Shown here piece by piece: positions 1 to 8,940 of a DNA stretch of 64,000 bases. The position numbers and the translations under genes were made by a program. The notes beneath the pieces were generated by a model. That model was not told the DNA's origin. It did not search any database and saw nothing but the letters and a program-made list of their open reading frames with translations. Source of the DNA: DASZWJ01 sp963813895 (GTDB lineage: Bacteria > Pseudomonadota > Gammaproteobacteria > JAURND01); NCBI GenBank assembly GCA_963813895.1, contig CAWFAS010000004.1, positions 248,001 through 312,000 of the forward strand. The letters run 5' to 3'. Every line of letters starts with the position of its first letter. Position 1 is the first letter of the stretch.

Positions 1-477
1 TGAGTCAATATCTTCCAAGAGGTCAAAAAACCTGAATTTTATAAAATAGGCGTTTAAGGTTGAGTACATATTGCTATTAGCCCTTAAGAAGAAGGCAATT
101 TTTTGTTTAGAAACTAAGGTTTTCGGCATCATTTTTGCCAGCACAGCGCCAGCCCATGCTAGTCTTTCATTCTCACTAACTAAAAATAGCCCTCTGTTTC
201 CGGTTGTGCCGGACGAAAGACCTACTGTGATGTTTTTTATTTTTGGTCTAAAATCTCTGGTTTTTTCAGATTTTATTGCAACTTTATATGCATCCTTGAA
301 ATCTATTCCAACCGTGTTTAATCTATCAAAATTTTTCATTAACACATCTTTGTTTAATTTTGGCAAACTTTCCCAGTCATCAGAAGGTTTACAATATACT
401 CCATAATATTCTTTATAAAATGATGAATTTTTAAGCGCGAAATTTAAAATCGATTTAGATTTTTTAGCTTGCCACAT
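1..477 (-). CDS. Adenylate-forming enzyme, PaaK/F390-synthetase type, partial at left edge
   Basis: The minus frame is open from an ATG at 477 to base 1, so only the first 159 residues are present. It carries a nucleotide-binding loop, SSGTTGNRGLF, typical of the phenylacetate-CoA ligase/coenzyme F390 synthetase branch of adenylating enzymes. The family activates a carboxylate as an acyl-adenylate. The start at 477 is preferred because AATAGGAA lies upstream; an in-frame ATG at 501 has no clear ribosome site. It is the last visible gene of the operon reading leftward, 58 bases after the hydrolase gene, and probably supplies the activated acid for that pathway. The substrate cannot be told. 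The plus-strand frame over 71-406 is its shadow. Confidence 0.75.
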   Translation of the reverse strand, partial: MWQAKKSKSILNFALKNSSFYKEYYGVYCKPSDDWESLPKLNKDVLMKNFDRLNTVGIDFKDAYKVAIKSEKTRDFRPKIKNITVGLSSGTTGNRGLFLVSENERLAWAGAVLAKMMPKTLVSKQKIAFFLRANSNMYSTLNAYFIKFRFFDLLEDIDS

Positions 478-535
478 AATAATTTTTTTCCTATTATTCA
501 TAAAATAGGACTTATAGCGCGTCTTTAAATACCAC

Positions 536-1399
536 TTAATGATGATTAACAATTTTAGCATAATCCTGCCCTTCAAATTTTTCCCAAACTTGCTGACAAT
601 GGGATGGGATAATTTTTATATCTGGAGAATGTTTGTTTAGATGATGAATTTTTTTGAGTGTTTCCATATATGTCTCTTTGCCAGCCATTGCTATAAAAGA
701 TAGGCTATGAGGCAATACCAGGTTTAAATAAGATTCACTGCTCCAACAAGCATCACCAATCATAAATATTTTTTCATTTTCACTGATTTTCAAAAACAAA
801 CCAACCTGTTCTTCTGTATGTCCGGGTAACTTAACTGCCATAAGGCTATCATCATTAAAAATCTGATAGCCTGACTCAAAAGGAAAGTACTCTTGGGCTA
901 ATGAAATCATCGGCTGATTGTCCAATAAGTAGGAGCGTTGAACAAAATCATTTGGAATAAGGCCGGATATAAAACCAGCTTTAAGTGCTGAAAGTCTTTT
1001 TAAATTTTTTACCGCTTCATAAGCATTCTTTAAATAAATGAATTTCGCATTAGGAAAATCACATAATCCGCCAATATGGTCCGCGTGAAAATGAGAAATA
1101 AAAATATAATTTATCTCTTTAGGGGATAGACCAAATGTCTTTAACTGGTTAATAGCATCCTGTTTTTCATCATGCGTCACATGGATCAACCATCGATACA
1201 CGGATAAGGGAAATTTATTGGTTAGTTTAAAAAAACGACTTGAATGTCCGCTATCAAATAAAATATTACCAAACTTTGGATGCTGAATTAGGGCAAATGT
1301 AGCTGGAAATTTATGGCGACGCCAGGGCGCTGTTTTAATTGCCAGTTTTTCAAGGCTGGTACAAAAACCTGTATTAAACAGTTTAAAATTTAGTGTCAT
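536..1399 (-). CDS. Metallo-beta-lactamase-fold hydrolase, AHL-lactonase-like
   Basis: This 287-residue protein has the zinc-binding motif HFHADH (His103, His105, Asp107, His108), then PGHTEEQ and GDACW, which supply the third histidine and bridging aspartate of the fold. This layout is that of the N-acyl homoserine lactonase/glyoxalase II branch, which opens lactones or hydrolyses thioesters. No signal peptide is seen, so it is probably cytoplasmic. Its start overlaps the stop of the dehydrogenase gene by 4 bases (ATGA), implying translational coupling. In this operon a thioester- or lactone-hydrolysing role in product release is as plausible as quorum quenching. Confidence 0.85.
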   Translation of the reverse strand: MTLNFKLFNTGFCTSLEKLAIKTAPWRRHKFPATFALIQHPKFGNILFDSGHSSRFFKLTNKFPLSVYRWLIHVTHDEKQDAINQLKTFGLSPKEINYIFISHFHADHIGGLCDFPNAKFIYLKNAYEAVKNLKRLSALKAGFISGLIPNDFVQRSYLLDNQPMISLAQEYFPFESGYQIFNDDSLMAVKLPGHTEEQVGLFLKISENEKIFMIGDACWSSESYLNLVLPHSLSFIAMAGKETYMETLKKIHHLNKHSPDIKIIPSHCQQVWEKFEGQDYAKIVNHH

Positions 1400-2400
1400 A
1401 TTATTGGTTCCTGTTTTACAGAGCCTAATGAGGCTGCATAGTTTTCTAACCCTTCTTCAATACTTATTTTAGGTTTGTAACCCAGTATATTTTTTGCTGC
1501 AGATATATTTAAAGTTTGGGCATAAGCCAGCAAGCCTAAAGTGTAACCTGTCAACGGAGGTTCTTTGTTGGTAAGAAATACCTTATAAAAATGTTCCAAT
1601 CCCCAAACAGCTGCCTGGGCCAAGTTGTAATTCATAGAACGGGTCTGTAATTTAACACCAATTTTTGAAAATAATTTTTCGATTAAATCAATAAAATACA
1701 TGGGCTCATCATTGGTGATGTTAAATTTTTTACCTAAAGCAATATCAGGGGCATTAACGCAAGCAATCAGTGCCTCAACAACATTATCAATATAAGTAAT
1801 ATCAATTAAGGTTTTCCCAGCTTTAAATAAGGGCAATGGCATTGTATTATGCGCTTTAATCAAACGGGGGATAATGCTGGTGTCACCCGGCCCAAAAATA
1901 CCTCTCGGCCTAATTGTGATAACCCCCAATCCTTGCTGATAAGCCAAGTCAATTTCATTTTCAGCAAGTAACTTAGTTTTGGCATAAAAATTGACTGCTT
2001 TTTGGGGTAATGGATCATTTTCAGAAATGTTGTATTTGTCTCTAAAATCAAAATAGATACTTGGTGTAGACACATGGATTAAACGGGTAACCTTATAGGT
2101 CAGGCATCCTTGAATAATATGTTGAGTGCCTATGACATTAGTGGCATAAAAATGTTGATACTTACCCCACGGTGAAGAAAGGGCGCCACAGTGGAACACA
2201 TAGTCTTGATTTTGACAAGCATCCCATATCGTATTTTTGTCTTTAAAGTCAGCTCTTATTACATGTAAATTATTGGCTTCAAGTTCTCTACAAATTTCAG
2301 GGTTTCGGCCTAGAACAGTCACGTCAAAACCATTTTTTTGGAGCCTCAGACTCAATGCTTTTCCCAAAAAACCTGTTCCACCAGTTACCAATGCTTTCAT
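1396..2400 (-). CDS. NAD(P)-dependent epimerase/3-beta-HSD-like dehydrogenase (OleD-like)
   Basis: This 334-residue extended short-chain dehydrogenase has a Rossmann motif, GGTGFLG, at residues 7-13 and the catalytic pair Tyr139-Lys143 in YAKTK. The sequence around VFHCGALSSPWG and the downstream FGPGD resemble NSDHL/OleD proteins, which reduce 2-alkyl-3-ketoacids in olefin and beta-lactone biosynthesis. I start it at 2400 because that ATG overlaps the upstream stop as ATGA and leads straight into the Rossmann strand; an upstream in-frame ATG at 2415 would add five residues. It probably reduces a keto group formed by the FabH-like enzyme of the same operon. The exact substrate is unknown. Confidence 0.85.
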   Translation of the reverse strand: MKALVTGGTGFLGKALSLRLQKNGFDVTVLGRNPEICRELEANNLHVIRADFKDKNTIWDACQNQDYVFHCGALSSPWGKYQHFYATNVIGTQHIIQGCLTYKVTRLIHVSTPSIYFDFRDKYNISENDPLPQKAVNFYAKTKLLAENEIDLAYQQGLGVITIRPRGIFGPGDTSIIPRLIKAHNTMPLPLFKAGKTLIDITYIDNVVEALIACVNAPDIALGKKFNITNDEPMYFIDLIEKLFSKIGVKLQTRSMNYNLAQAAVWGLEHFYKVFLTNKEPPLTGYTLGLLAYAQTLNISAAKNILGYKPKISIEEGLENYAASLGSVKQEPII

Positions 2401-3578
2401 CTTGGTCCATCCCATTGAATATCATGCGTAGTAGCTGCAATAAGTGTTATATTTAATTTTCTGCTTATTCTGAAAAAATTGAATATCATAAAAAATTGAG
2501 CCAAAAATGGCAAAGGGTCGCGCCAAGAGAAAATTACATCTTTTCCATTTAAAAAACAAGTTAGCCAATCAAACCATTGATTAAATGATTTGATAACCGG
2601 TAATCCGTATATTAGCAATCCTAAAGCCAGCATGGGTTGTGGTTGCTTCGTTGAGGGAGCATCTATTATGGCATTAGTAAGAAATGCATTAGCAAGTTGC
2701 TGCTTATTAGAAAACAGATGTATGCCACTGGTTAACCTGGGATTGCATTCAATAGGCCATAAACTGCCATCAGCTGATTCAATAACATCAAAAGCAATTT
2801 GCCCTGAAAAATTTCTTTTTTTTACAAACTTTGAAACCCAGCGGTATAAGCCATCATTATCAACACGTTTAAAATTAATTCCCGCACCATTTTCGCCGGC
2901 CGTATATTGGTTTTTGTAAAAAACATTAGCAAGAATTTTACCTTCATGACAAATGCTATACGTGCAAATTAAATCACCTAAAATATACGCTTGTACTACC
3001 CAAGGTTTGCGTAATGAAATATCCATATCTATTCTCTCAGGTTTGGTTACTATTTTCGTTTCAGACGAAAACCTTGAATAGACCGGTTTCAACACATGAG
3101 GGTACTTTATTATTTTACTATCAATTAATGCATGATAATCAGCAAGACTGTTAATTAAATTTGTTTTCGGGACAGATATCTGAGTGCCTTTAATCAATCC
3201 ATTAAAAGTGAACTTGTTATGCAGTACATGTAGGTTATCTATATTATCAGAACAAACTTTTGTCAGTCCGCTCAATTTTTTTAATCCGTTCGATATATAA
3301 AATATTTCTTCACAAGTAGGGACGAGCAAATCGATTTGATATTGTTTTATCAGGGTGCTTAATGCATCGATAAATTCATTCGGTTGTTCCGCGGGACCAG
3401 GCACAATGAAATTCTTTTTGATAGCGCTGGAATAGCGGCATAAATGATACTTCACTGATTCTGCCATATAAACTTCATGGCCAGATTGTTTAAATTTTCT
3501 AGCCAAATCAAGTGTTGCAGGGGCACGTCCACCCGTGAGTAATATTCTTTTAGGGGCTGTCAGTTCGCTAGTATTCAA
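2397..3578 (-). CDS. ATP-grasp domain protein
   Basis: The 393-residue protein begins with a Rossmann-like pre-ATP-grasp region (RILLTGGRAPATLDLARKF) and then a lid and core region containing FDVIE and IECNPRLTSG, the Mg-ATP-binding acidic and asparagine residues of ATP-grasp enzymes. The family forms amide or thioester bonds through acyl phosphates, as in the carbamoyl-phosphate synthase and carboxylate-amine ligase groups. Its start overlaps the ketosynthase gene by 11 bases and its end overlaps the dehydrogenase by 4, so it belongs to the same transcript. It could ligate an amino acid or amine to the acyl chain. Function beyond the fold is inferred. Confidence 0.8.
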   Translation of the reverse strand: MNTSELTAPKRILLTGGRAPATLDLARKFKQSGHEVYMAESVKYHLCRYSSAIKKNFIVPGPAEQPNEFIDALSTLIKQYQIDLLVPTCEEIFYISNGLKKLSGLTKVCSDNIDNLHVLHNKFTFNGLIKGTQISVPKTNLINSLADYHALIDSKIIKYPHVLKPVYSRFSSETKIVTKPERIDMDISLRKPWVVQAYILGDLICTYSICHEGKILANVFYKNQYTAGENGAGINFKRVDNDGLYRWVSKFVKKRNFSGQIAFDVIESADGSLWPIECNPRLTSGIHLFSNKQQLANAFLTNAIIDAPSTKQPQPMLALGLLIYGLPVIKSFNQWFDWLTCFLNGKDVIFSWRDPLPFLAQFFMIFNFFRISRKLNITLIAATTHDIQWDGPR

Positions 3579-4560
3579 TGATGACTCCTCCTATAGTTAA
3601 CCCTGAAGCAGTGCCCAACAATAATATTTTATCCCCTCGGAGAATTTTATTTTCTGTGATCGCATCATGTAAAGCGAGTGGAATAGAGGATGCTATTGTA
3701 TTTCCATATTTTTTTACGGTAATAAAAAGTTTGGCCATGGGTATGTCCAGATGTTTTGCAAATAATCTAAGTGACGATAAACTGGATTGATGCGGAATGA
3801 CGAGTTTAATATGACTCATTGAAATATCAGCTGTTCGAAATAATTTTTCAACAAAATCAGGCAATACTTTTATGGTTAACTTATACACCTCACGCCCTTC
3901 CATACGAAATAAATGCGGATGACCCTCTGCATCTAAGTGATCGCGTGGATGAAAGCGGGTTCCTCCCCCTGGAATTTCTGTCAGATGCGCACCTTCACTA
4001 TATGTTTTTATATCCGACGCAATAATTTTTGAGCTTTCTTGGTCATTCGATTTTCGAATAACTACTGCTGCAGCCCCATCACCAAATAGAGTACAGCTTT
4101 TTTTATCTTTCCAATTCAAGCCTACCGAAGCAATTTCACTTGATACAATTAATACATGACAGTAGCGTTGTTGATGTACGGCATAGGAGAGCAAATCCAA
4201 TCCTGTTAAAAAACTCAAGCAAGATGCGTTAATGTCAAATGCTGGTATACCCCTTGCTTCGATACCAAATTGTTCTGAAATTAATGCAGCGGTTGCTGGC
4301 ATGGCCTGTTCATGAGTGCCACTGGCACAAATGATACAATCCATGTCGCTTATTGCTAAACCTGCATTAGAGAGTGCTTCTTTGGCGGCAATTGACCCCA
4401 TCAATGAAGCAGTTTCATTTTCAACAAAATAGCGGGTTTCAACCCCTGATGTACCAAGGGAAGTGCCTGGGGTAAAGCCAGTTTTTTTATCCAGCATCTC
4501 CGCACTGATTAACTGTTTCGGTAAGTACTTCCCAGTACCTAGAATACGTATAGGTAACAT
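3568..4560 (-). CDS. 3-oxoacyl-ACP synthase III-like (FabH/OleA-type) enzyme
   Basis: The 330 residues match the FabH length. The thiolase-fold catalytic triad is complete: Cys114 in NASCLS, His257 in IPHQSS and Asn287 in KYGNTIAS. FabH-type enzymes carry out decarboxylative or head-to-head Claisen condensation of acyl-CoA or acyl-ACP. It is the first gene of the overlapping five-gene operon and sits beside an OleD-like reductase and an adenylating enzyme, so a dedicated secondary-metabolite role is more likely than housekeeping fatty-acid initiation. A GAGAG stretch lies upstream of the ATG. A second, different FabH-like gene lies at 16389-17402. Confidence 0.88.
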   Translation of the reverse strand: MLPIRILGTGKYLPKQLISAEMLDKKTGFTPGTSLGTSGVETRYFVENETASLMGSIAAKEALSNAGLAISDMDCIICASGTHEQAMPATAALISEQFGIEARGIPAFDINASCLSFLTGLDLLSYAVHQQRYCHVLIVSSEIASVGLNWKDKKSCTLFGDGAAAVVIRKSNDQESSKIIASDIKTYSEGAHLTEIPGGGTRFHPRDHLDAEGHPHLFRMEGREVYKLTIKVLPDFVEKLFRTADISMSHIKLVIPHQSSLSSLRLFAKHLDIPMAKLFITVKKYGNTIASSIPLALHDAITENKILRGDKILLLGTASGLTIGGVIIEY

Positions 4561-4667
4561 TGTCGTTCATCTCTCATAAGGTCTAAAGCATAACAATACT
4601 AAGAAAAAGTCTTAATACAAATAAATTAACATATCTTAAATAAACTTGGCGCGCCTAAATCATAGGC

Positions 4668-5294
4668 TTACATGCTATCGCGGTAAAAACAAAGACCAAC
4701 TGCTACCCCCATTAACACAAATACAGTAAGTCGTTCCAGCCAGATTATCTGTTGTTTTGTTGGGGAAAATTTAAACATCTCGGCTATGATAGAAAAAACA
4801 ACCCACCAACTCGCTACCCCCAATAAAGTACCTACTAATAAATAGGATTTAGTAATCCAAGATGCCATAACTATGCGGGGTGCTCCCAACAAGATGAACA
4901 GAGCTAAATATCCGATGATCCGTCCAGGAGCTGAGATAGCCACAAAAAACACCGTTAAAAACCCACTTAGATGGTTAGGTGACTTACTGCTGAGAATTTT
5001 TCTCGGGTTGCGTGAGGAAGAAATCAGAAGCTTAATGCTTAACAAAAAGAGCATGCCTGCTGCAATATACTTATAATGATTGATTTCAGTATTTAAAAAA
5101 TTTTTCCCAAGCCCCATAACCAAAATAGCAAGGGTTATCCAGACTATCTGGGCTGCAGTATGCCCCATACCTGCCATCAAGCCACTGATATTGCCATGAC
5201 GCAATAAAAATTGCATTGCGGTAAGGACACTTGAAAAAGCACAAAAAGTGTAAAGAAATCCTGCAATATAACCAATGAAAAATAGGTGAATCAT
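4668..5294 (-). CDS. LysE-like multi-spanning membrane protein
   Basis: The 208-residue protein has about six hydrophobic segments with the spacing of LysE/RhtB exporters, including an early small-residue membrane segment and a long basic loop (SSSRNPRKILSSKSPNH) in the middle. LysE proteins export amino acids or related small molecules across the inner membrane. I start it at an ATG at 5294 rather than an upstream TTG at 5312. It lies 107 bases upstream of the ketosynthase operon on the same strand and could export its product. Family assignment rests on topology and general similarity only. Confidence 0.6.
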   Translation of the reverse strand: MIHLFFIGYIAGFLYTFCAFSSVLTAMQFLLRHGNISGLMAGMGHTAAQIVWITLAILVMGLGKNFLNTEINHYKYIAAGMLFLLSIKLLISSSRNPRKILSSKSPNHLSGFLTVFFVAISAPGRIIGYLALFILLGAPRIVMASWITKSYLLVGTLLGVASWWVVFSIIAEMFKFSPTKQQIIWLERLTVFVLMGVAVGLCFYRDSM

Positions 5295-5424
5295 AAATTT
5301 TTGATCTCTCAATATAAACTTATGTCTGCATTAACTAGCATATATGCTTTTCATATAAAATTGAACAGTGTTCAATTATCAGCCCTTATTAAAAAGAAAT
5401 CAAGCAATATTTTTTTGAATTAGA

Positions 5425-5813
5425 GGTCAAGACCATATCATTACCCACAAGTCTAGACGATATCACTGTAAAACCCCCTCTCCCGCGAGAGGAGTTTAAA
5501 TAATATTTCCAGGCCTATTCGCGGGAGAGGGTTGGGGAGAGGGTCTGGCATATGCTGCGTGACCTCAAACTTTAAACCGTTAGGCCAGATTCTTTTACCC
5601 AATACTAATGATTCTAACCCTCTCCCCAGCCCTCTCCCGCGAATAAGTTCAGTAATCATATTCAAACTCCTCTCGCGGGAGAGGGGGTTTTACAGTGCTT
5701 TCGATTGGCTGGAGCTAGATTCAATTCAGTTGCCACGCTGATGTTTCCCTCCTTAGCACTGCGGCCGGTGTGTGGCAATATCTTTTCTGGCTTACTTGTG
5801 GGTAATGATATGG
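5425..5813. repeat. Palindromic element with outer arms of IS4-type end sequence
   Basis: The sequence CCATATCATTACCCACAAGT at 5433-5452 returns as its exact reverse complement at 5794-5813, enclosing about 340 bases without a gene. A related end, GGTAATGATATG, follows directly on the IS4-type transposase relic at 12249. I infer a non-autonomous element mobilised by that IS4-like transposase. The left arm is preceded by GGTCAAG at 5425. The right arm runs into the group II intron, and a GGTCAAG-type sequence resumes only beyond the intron near 7660, so the intron appears to have split this arm. Confidence 0.7.
5464..5697. repeat. Inner palindrome, CCCTCTCCCGC repeat family (family D)
   Basis: Nested in the element at 5425-5813, CACTGTAAAACCCCCTCTCC at 5464 is the reverse complement of the sequence ending at 5697. 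Two further inverted blocks of the type CCCTCTCCCC-N-CCCTCTCCCGC lie inside. Related GC-rich units occur at 48366-48410 and 54857-55119. The transcript of either strand could fold into a long hairpin. No protein-coding content is visible. Confidence 0.75.
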
Positions 5814-5853
5814 GGTGAGTAGACCAGCGGAACTGCCCCTCTGGCCCCTCGCA

Positions 5854-5887
5854 GAACCGTACTTAACACTCTCGTGTTATACGGCTC
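5854..5887 (-). ncRNA. Group II intron domain V hairpin
   Basis: On the minus strand the 34 bases from GAGCCGTAT to GTACGGTTC form the small conserved hairpin with catalytic AGC-type triad and bulge, closed by a GAGA-type tetraloop (ACACGAGAGTGT). This is the most conserved part of group II ribozymes. It lies just downstream of the reverse-transcriptase stop codon, as expected. Confidence 0.88.
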
Positions 5888-5890
5888 CCA

Positions 5891-7144
5891 TTAAATGGAC
5901 ACAGTTGTAATACCTATCCTCCAATGCGCGAATAGACTCTTATGTTTCACCGCAAACTCCGCCATACACTTCGTTGCGTAGGTTTTCCGGTTCGCCAGCT
6001 TCGCATATTTCCTCATACTCCACATTGTGAGCGTTCGGTTAAATCTCTGGAATACTTTATTTAGCGCTGATTTGGTGAATTTTCCATAATAGTTAATCCA
6101 CCCTTGTATCTTTGGATTGAGCCACTTCGCCAGTTCTTGCAGACTTAGGTTGCTTTTGTTCCTTACATTCAGCTCCCTAATTTCCTGTGTAATGGCTTTT
6201 TCTGCTTTTGGACTTATTGCTGGTAGAAAACTTCCAAATATTTCTTTTGTCTTCCTGTTTTCTGCTCTCCTTACTCGAAATTCATATCCCAGAAATTCAA
6301 AGCTTGTATTGCCAGTATAGGCTTCCTTTCGACCGCCATCTTTGCAGTACACTATCTTTGTTTTCTCTGGATGTATTTCAAGCTTGCATTCCCTAAACCG
6401 CTGTTCAAGCTCACTTAACAAAGTCTCAGCCTGTTCTTTGGTTTTACAATGGCAGATTCCATCATCAGCATAGCGACACCACAGTGATTCTGGATGATAC
6501 TTTGTCATCCATACATCAAAAACGTAGTGCAAATATAAATTACTTAGCAGCGGACTAATGACCCCGCCCTGGGGTGTTCCGGTATCCCTGCTTTTGACAG
6601 TTCCGTCCGGCAACTCCACGGGGGCTTTTATCCATCGCTCTAAATACAATAATATACATTTATTGTCGGTATGTTGACGCACCGCTTTCATCAACAGATC
6701 ATGGTCTATGTTGTCAAATAGCCCTTTTATATCAAACTCTATGAGCCAGTCGTAACTCCAGCACCGCTTTCGTGTGACCCCTATAGCATCCAGCGCCGAT
6801 TTGTTCGGTCTGTATCCATATGAGTCTTCCAAAAAGTGTGGCTCTACTAATGGTTCAAACATCAGCTTGATCGTCATTTGCGCTATTCTATCCGATACAG
6901 TCGGCACTCCAAGCAGTCTTGTTCCTCCCTGCTTCTTAGGGATTTCTACCCCTCTCACAGCTGGCGGAAAATAGCTGCCTGAGCTGAGTCTGTTCCAGAT
7001 TTTGTATAGGTTCTTACTCAGTTTCTTATCAAAGTCGAGCAAGGATTCTCGGTCTATTCCAGCACCACCTTTGTTCTCTTTGACTCGTTGATAAGCCTCC
7101 CATACTAACCTCTTTGATATTACAAATGGTTTTGGTTTATCCAC
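5891..7144 (-). CDS. ltrA: Group II intron reverse transcriptase/maturase
   Basis: The 417-residue protein carries reverse-transcriptase blocks, including RYADDGI near residues 224-227 (the catalytic YADD box), TPQGGVISPLLSNLYLH and FEFLGYEFR. These are followed by a maturase domain X (KWLNPKIQGWINYYGKF). The C-terminus is short and I see no HNH endonuclease zinc motif, so it may be of an endonuclease-lacking class. The start is a GTG at 7144 with GAGGATAAG upstream. It splices and mobilises its host intron. Confidence 0.93.
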   Translation of the reverse strand: MDKPKPFVISKRLVWEAYQRVKENKGGAGIDRESLLDFDKKLSKNLYKIWNRLSSGSYFPPAVRGVEIPKKQGGTRLLGVPTVSDRIAQMTIKLMFEPLVEPHFLEDSYGYRPNKSALDAIGVTRKRCWSYDWLIEFDIKGLFDNIDHDLLMKAVRQHTDNKCILLYLERWIKAPVELPDGTVKSRDTGTPQGGVISPLLSNLYLHYVFDVWMTKYHPESLWCRYADDGICHCKTKEQAETLLSELEQRFRECKLEIHPEKTKIVYCKDGGRKEAYTGNTSFEFLGYEFRVRRAENRKTKEIFGSFLPAISPKAEKAITQEIRELNVRNKSNLSLQELAKWLNPKIQGWINYYGKFTKSALNKVFQRFNRTLTMWSMRKYAKLANRKTYATKCMAEFAVKHKSLFAHWRIGITTVSI

Positions 7145-7652
7145 TTCTTATCCTCTTTTCAAGTTCCGAAATTGACAACCACATTTAACGCTGCCCCTTC
7201 GCTCCACTCCCATTACAGGAGTTTCATCACTACTACGAACAGCTCCGTCACAGTTTCTGGCATCGATACTCTCACTCTTGAGATTTTACCCCTTGAGTTT
7301 CTCTCTTTTGCATCCAGATAACTGCTTCCCGCAGTTCCACATTAAAGCCCAGGTTAGGCTCGTGCCATCTCTACGCCGAACGCCACATACTCAGTAAGCA
7401 GGTTGCCTGTATGTTTGTCCCAAAATATCTGGAAGATTTTGATTTTGACGTTACTTAGGTCTAACGACGCTTCAACAATGGTTCAGTTTTATTCACCTTC
7501 CTAACCCCTACCTCGCCAGTTTTCCGCTGGCTTTACTTAACGCTCACTACCGTTTTCCTTGAACAGCAGCTTAAGTTGGTTTGTGACCGACTCCTGCAAG
7601 CAGATCACGGCGGGCCTTCCGCCATCTTTATTGTAGCTTTGCTACGGCGCAC

Positions 7653-8011
7653 TCAAGACTTGACCCTGGGTGCAAAATCGTAAAATTTCCTTGATTGTAT
7701 AGCGCTCGTACTTGAAGAATGCGAACTATGGTCTTCCGTACGAGCGTATACTTTTAAAGATCTTCTCATTGCATTGCCGCAACTCAAATGCTTAATTCAC
7801 ATTTTGTGTTGCAATAGGTTTAAATAGATGGATTTAGATAGAATGCAGCAGCGGGCATTGTGTACTATTATTTAAAGGAGACTTATCTAGAGGGCTGTCG
7901 AACGTGGTTAGAATTGTGTCTTTTTTGCATTCCTTTGCGCAAATACTACATGTATATTCCGCCGCAGTGCTCAAAACCACACTTTGCCTCTAATATGGGA
8001 GAAAAAACACT
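7653..8011. other. Intergenic region with a 9-bp inverted repeat
   Basis: No gene is seen in these 359 bases. CGCTCGTAC at 7703-7711 pairs with GTACGAGCG at 7738-7746, with extra complementarity (CTTGAAG/CTTCC) inside, making a stem-loop. CAAGACTTGACCC at 7655 also occurs at 14083 beside a transposase relic. A ribosome site, GGGAGAAAA, lies at about 7997 for the next gene. Confidence 0.5.
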
Positions 8012-8704
8012 ATGAAAATTTTGATGGTCATGACTTCTCACGATCAATTAGGTAACACTGGGCGAAAAACTGGTATCTGGCTGGAAGAATTTGCAGCCCC
8101 TTATTTTGCTTTTCGAGACGCGGGTGTTGAATTAACCTTAGCATCACCGAAAGGTGGACAGCCTCCGATTGATCCAAAAAGTGATTTGCCGGAAAATCAG
8201 ACCCCTGCAGTGGTCCGATATAAGCAAGATGATGCAGCAAAAAAAGCATTTTCTCAAACCGCTAAGCTTGCAGATATGCGGGCAGAAGATTTTGACACTG
8301 TATTCTACCCCGGTGGGCATGGTCCTATGTGGGATCTTGCAGAAAGTCCGGATTCTATTGCACTACTCGAATCTTTTTATAATTCTGGAAAGTACATTGC
8401 TTTAGTGTGCCATGCACCCGGTGTGCTCCATCGTGTAACTTACCAGGGGCAACCTCTGGTAAAAGGGAAGCGCGCGACCGGGTTTACCAATACTGAGGAA
8501 GAAGAAATGCAGCTTACGAAGGTTGTACCATTTCTGGTTGAGGATGAGCTGAAGCGTTTAGGCGCAAACTTCGAGAAAGCGCCGAATTGGCAAAGCTTTG
8601 TTGTTGTCGATGGTCGGCTTATCACTGGCCAAAATCCTGCATCTTCAACGGCCGGAGCAGCAGCCCTACTCACAACAGTGTCAGGAAAAAACAATTCAAG
8701 GTAA
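8012..8704 (+). CDS. DJ-1/PfpI-family protein, Hsp31/glyoxalase III-like
   Basis: This 230-residue class I amidotransferase-fold protein has the nucleophile elbow VCHAPG (Cys133-His134) and an early acidic pair (Glu25/Glu26 in IWLEEF), the arrangement of Hsp31/HchA-like deglycases and glyoxalase III. Such enzymes detoxify methylglyoxal or act as stress chaperones in the cytoplasm. The ATG is preceded by GGGAGAAAA at a good distance. It stands alone between the intron and a convergent Sel1 gene. Confidence 0.88.
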   Translation: MKILMVMTSHDQLGNTGRKTGIWLEEFAAPYFAFRDAGVELTLASPKGGQPPIDPKSDLPENQTPAVVRYKQDDAAKKAFSQTAKLADMRAEDFDTVFYPGGHGPMWDLAESPDSIALLESFYNSGKYIALVCHAPGVLHRVTYQGQPLVKGKRATGFTNTEEEEMQLTKVVPFLVEDELKRLGANFEKAPNWQSFVVVDGRLITGQNPASSTAGAAALLTTVSGKNNSR

Positions 8705-8871
8705 TTCCTACATTGGATACTATTTTTCCTTAAGAAGTATATTGTGACAACTTCAATCATAATGGTTTAAAACAATGCGTTGATTTAAATAGTTAATGTA
8801 CGCCATACCAGCTCAGTCCCGTCGTTCCACGGCTTGTCCGCGGGATTCAAAAAACCCGACAACGCCGCAAG

Positions 8872-8940
8872 TGGGTCAGTATCTTGAGGAGACGAATCAA
8901 GGTTATGCACCAGCCCAAAGTAATTTGGCTTTCAGTTGCT
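8872..8940 (+). pseudogene. Isolated Sel1-repeat fragment
   Basis: The plus strand encodes QYLEETNQGYAPAQSNLA, the core of a Sel1 repeat, with no intact gene around it. It sits just past the 3-prime end of the convergent Sel1 protein gene and directly after a short palindromic repeat (CCCGTCGTTCCACGGC). I read it as the remnant of another Sel1 gene. Confidence 0.4.

Larger units (their letters stand above)
5815..7652 (-). mobile_element. Group II intron
   Basis: Read on the minus strand, the intron begins at 7652 with GTGCGCC, the usual GUGYG 5-prime end. It has about 500 bases of non-coding ribozyme (domains I-III), then the reverse-transcriptase ORF, then a recognisable domain V at 5854-5887 and a domain VI hairpin. 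The 3-prime junction is placed near 5815 (ending AC); the exact base could be anywhere from 5811 to 5815. The flanking exons are not a gene but the right arm of a palindromic repeat, so the intron does no obvious harm here. The intron looks complete and may still be mobile. Confidence 0.88.

Noticed and set aside
71..406. Plus-strand frame of 111 codons at the left edge
   Set aside because: It is antisense to a continuous minus-strand frame with a recognisable adenylating-enzyme motif.
5453..5741. Two opposing frames of about 70 codons
   Set aside because: They mirror each other across the palindrome and contain only repeat-derived PLPSPLPR-like peptides.
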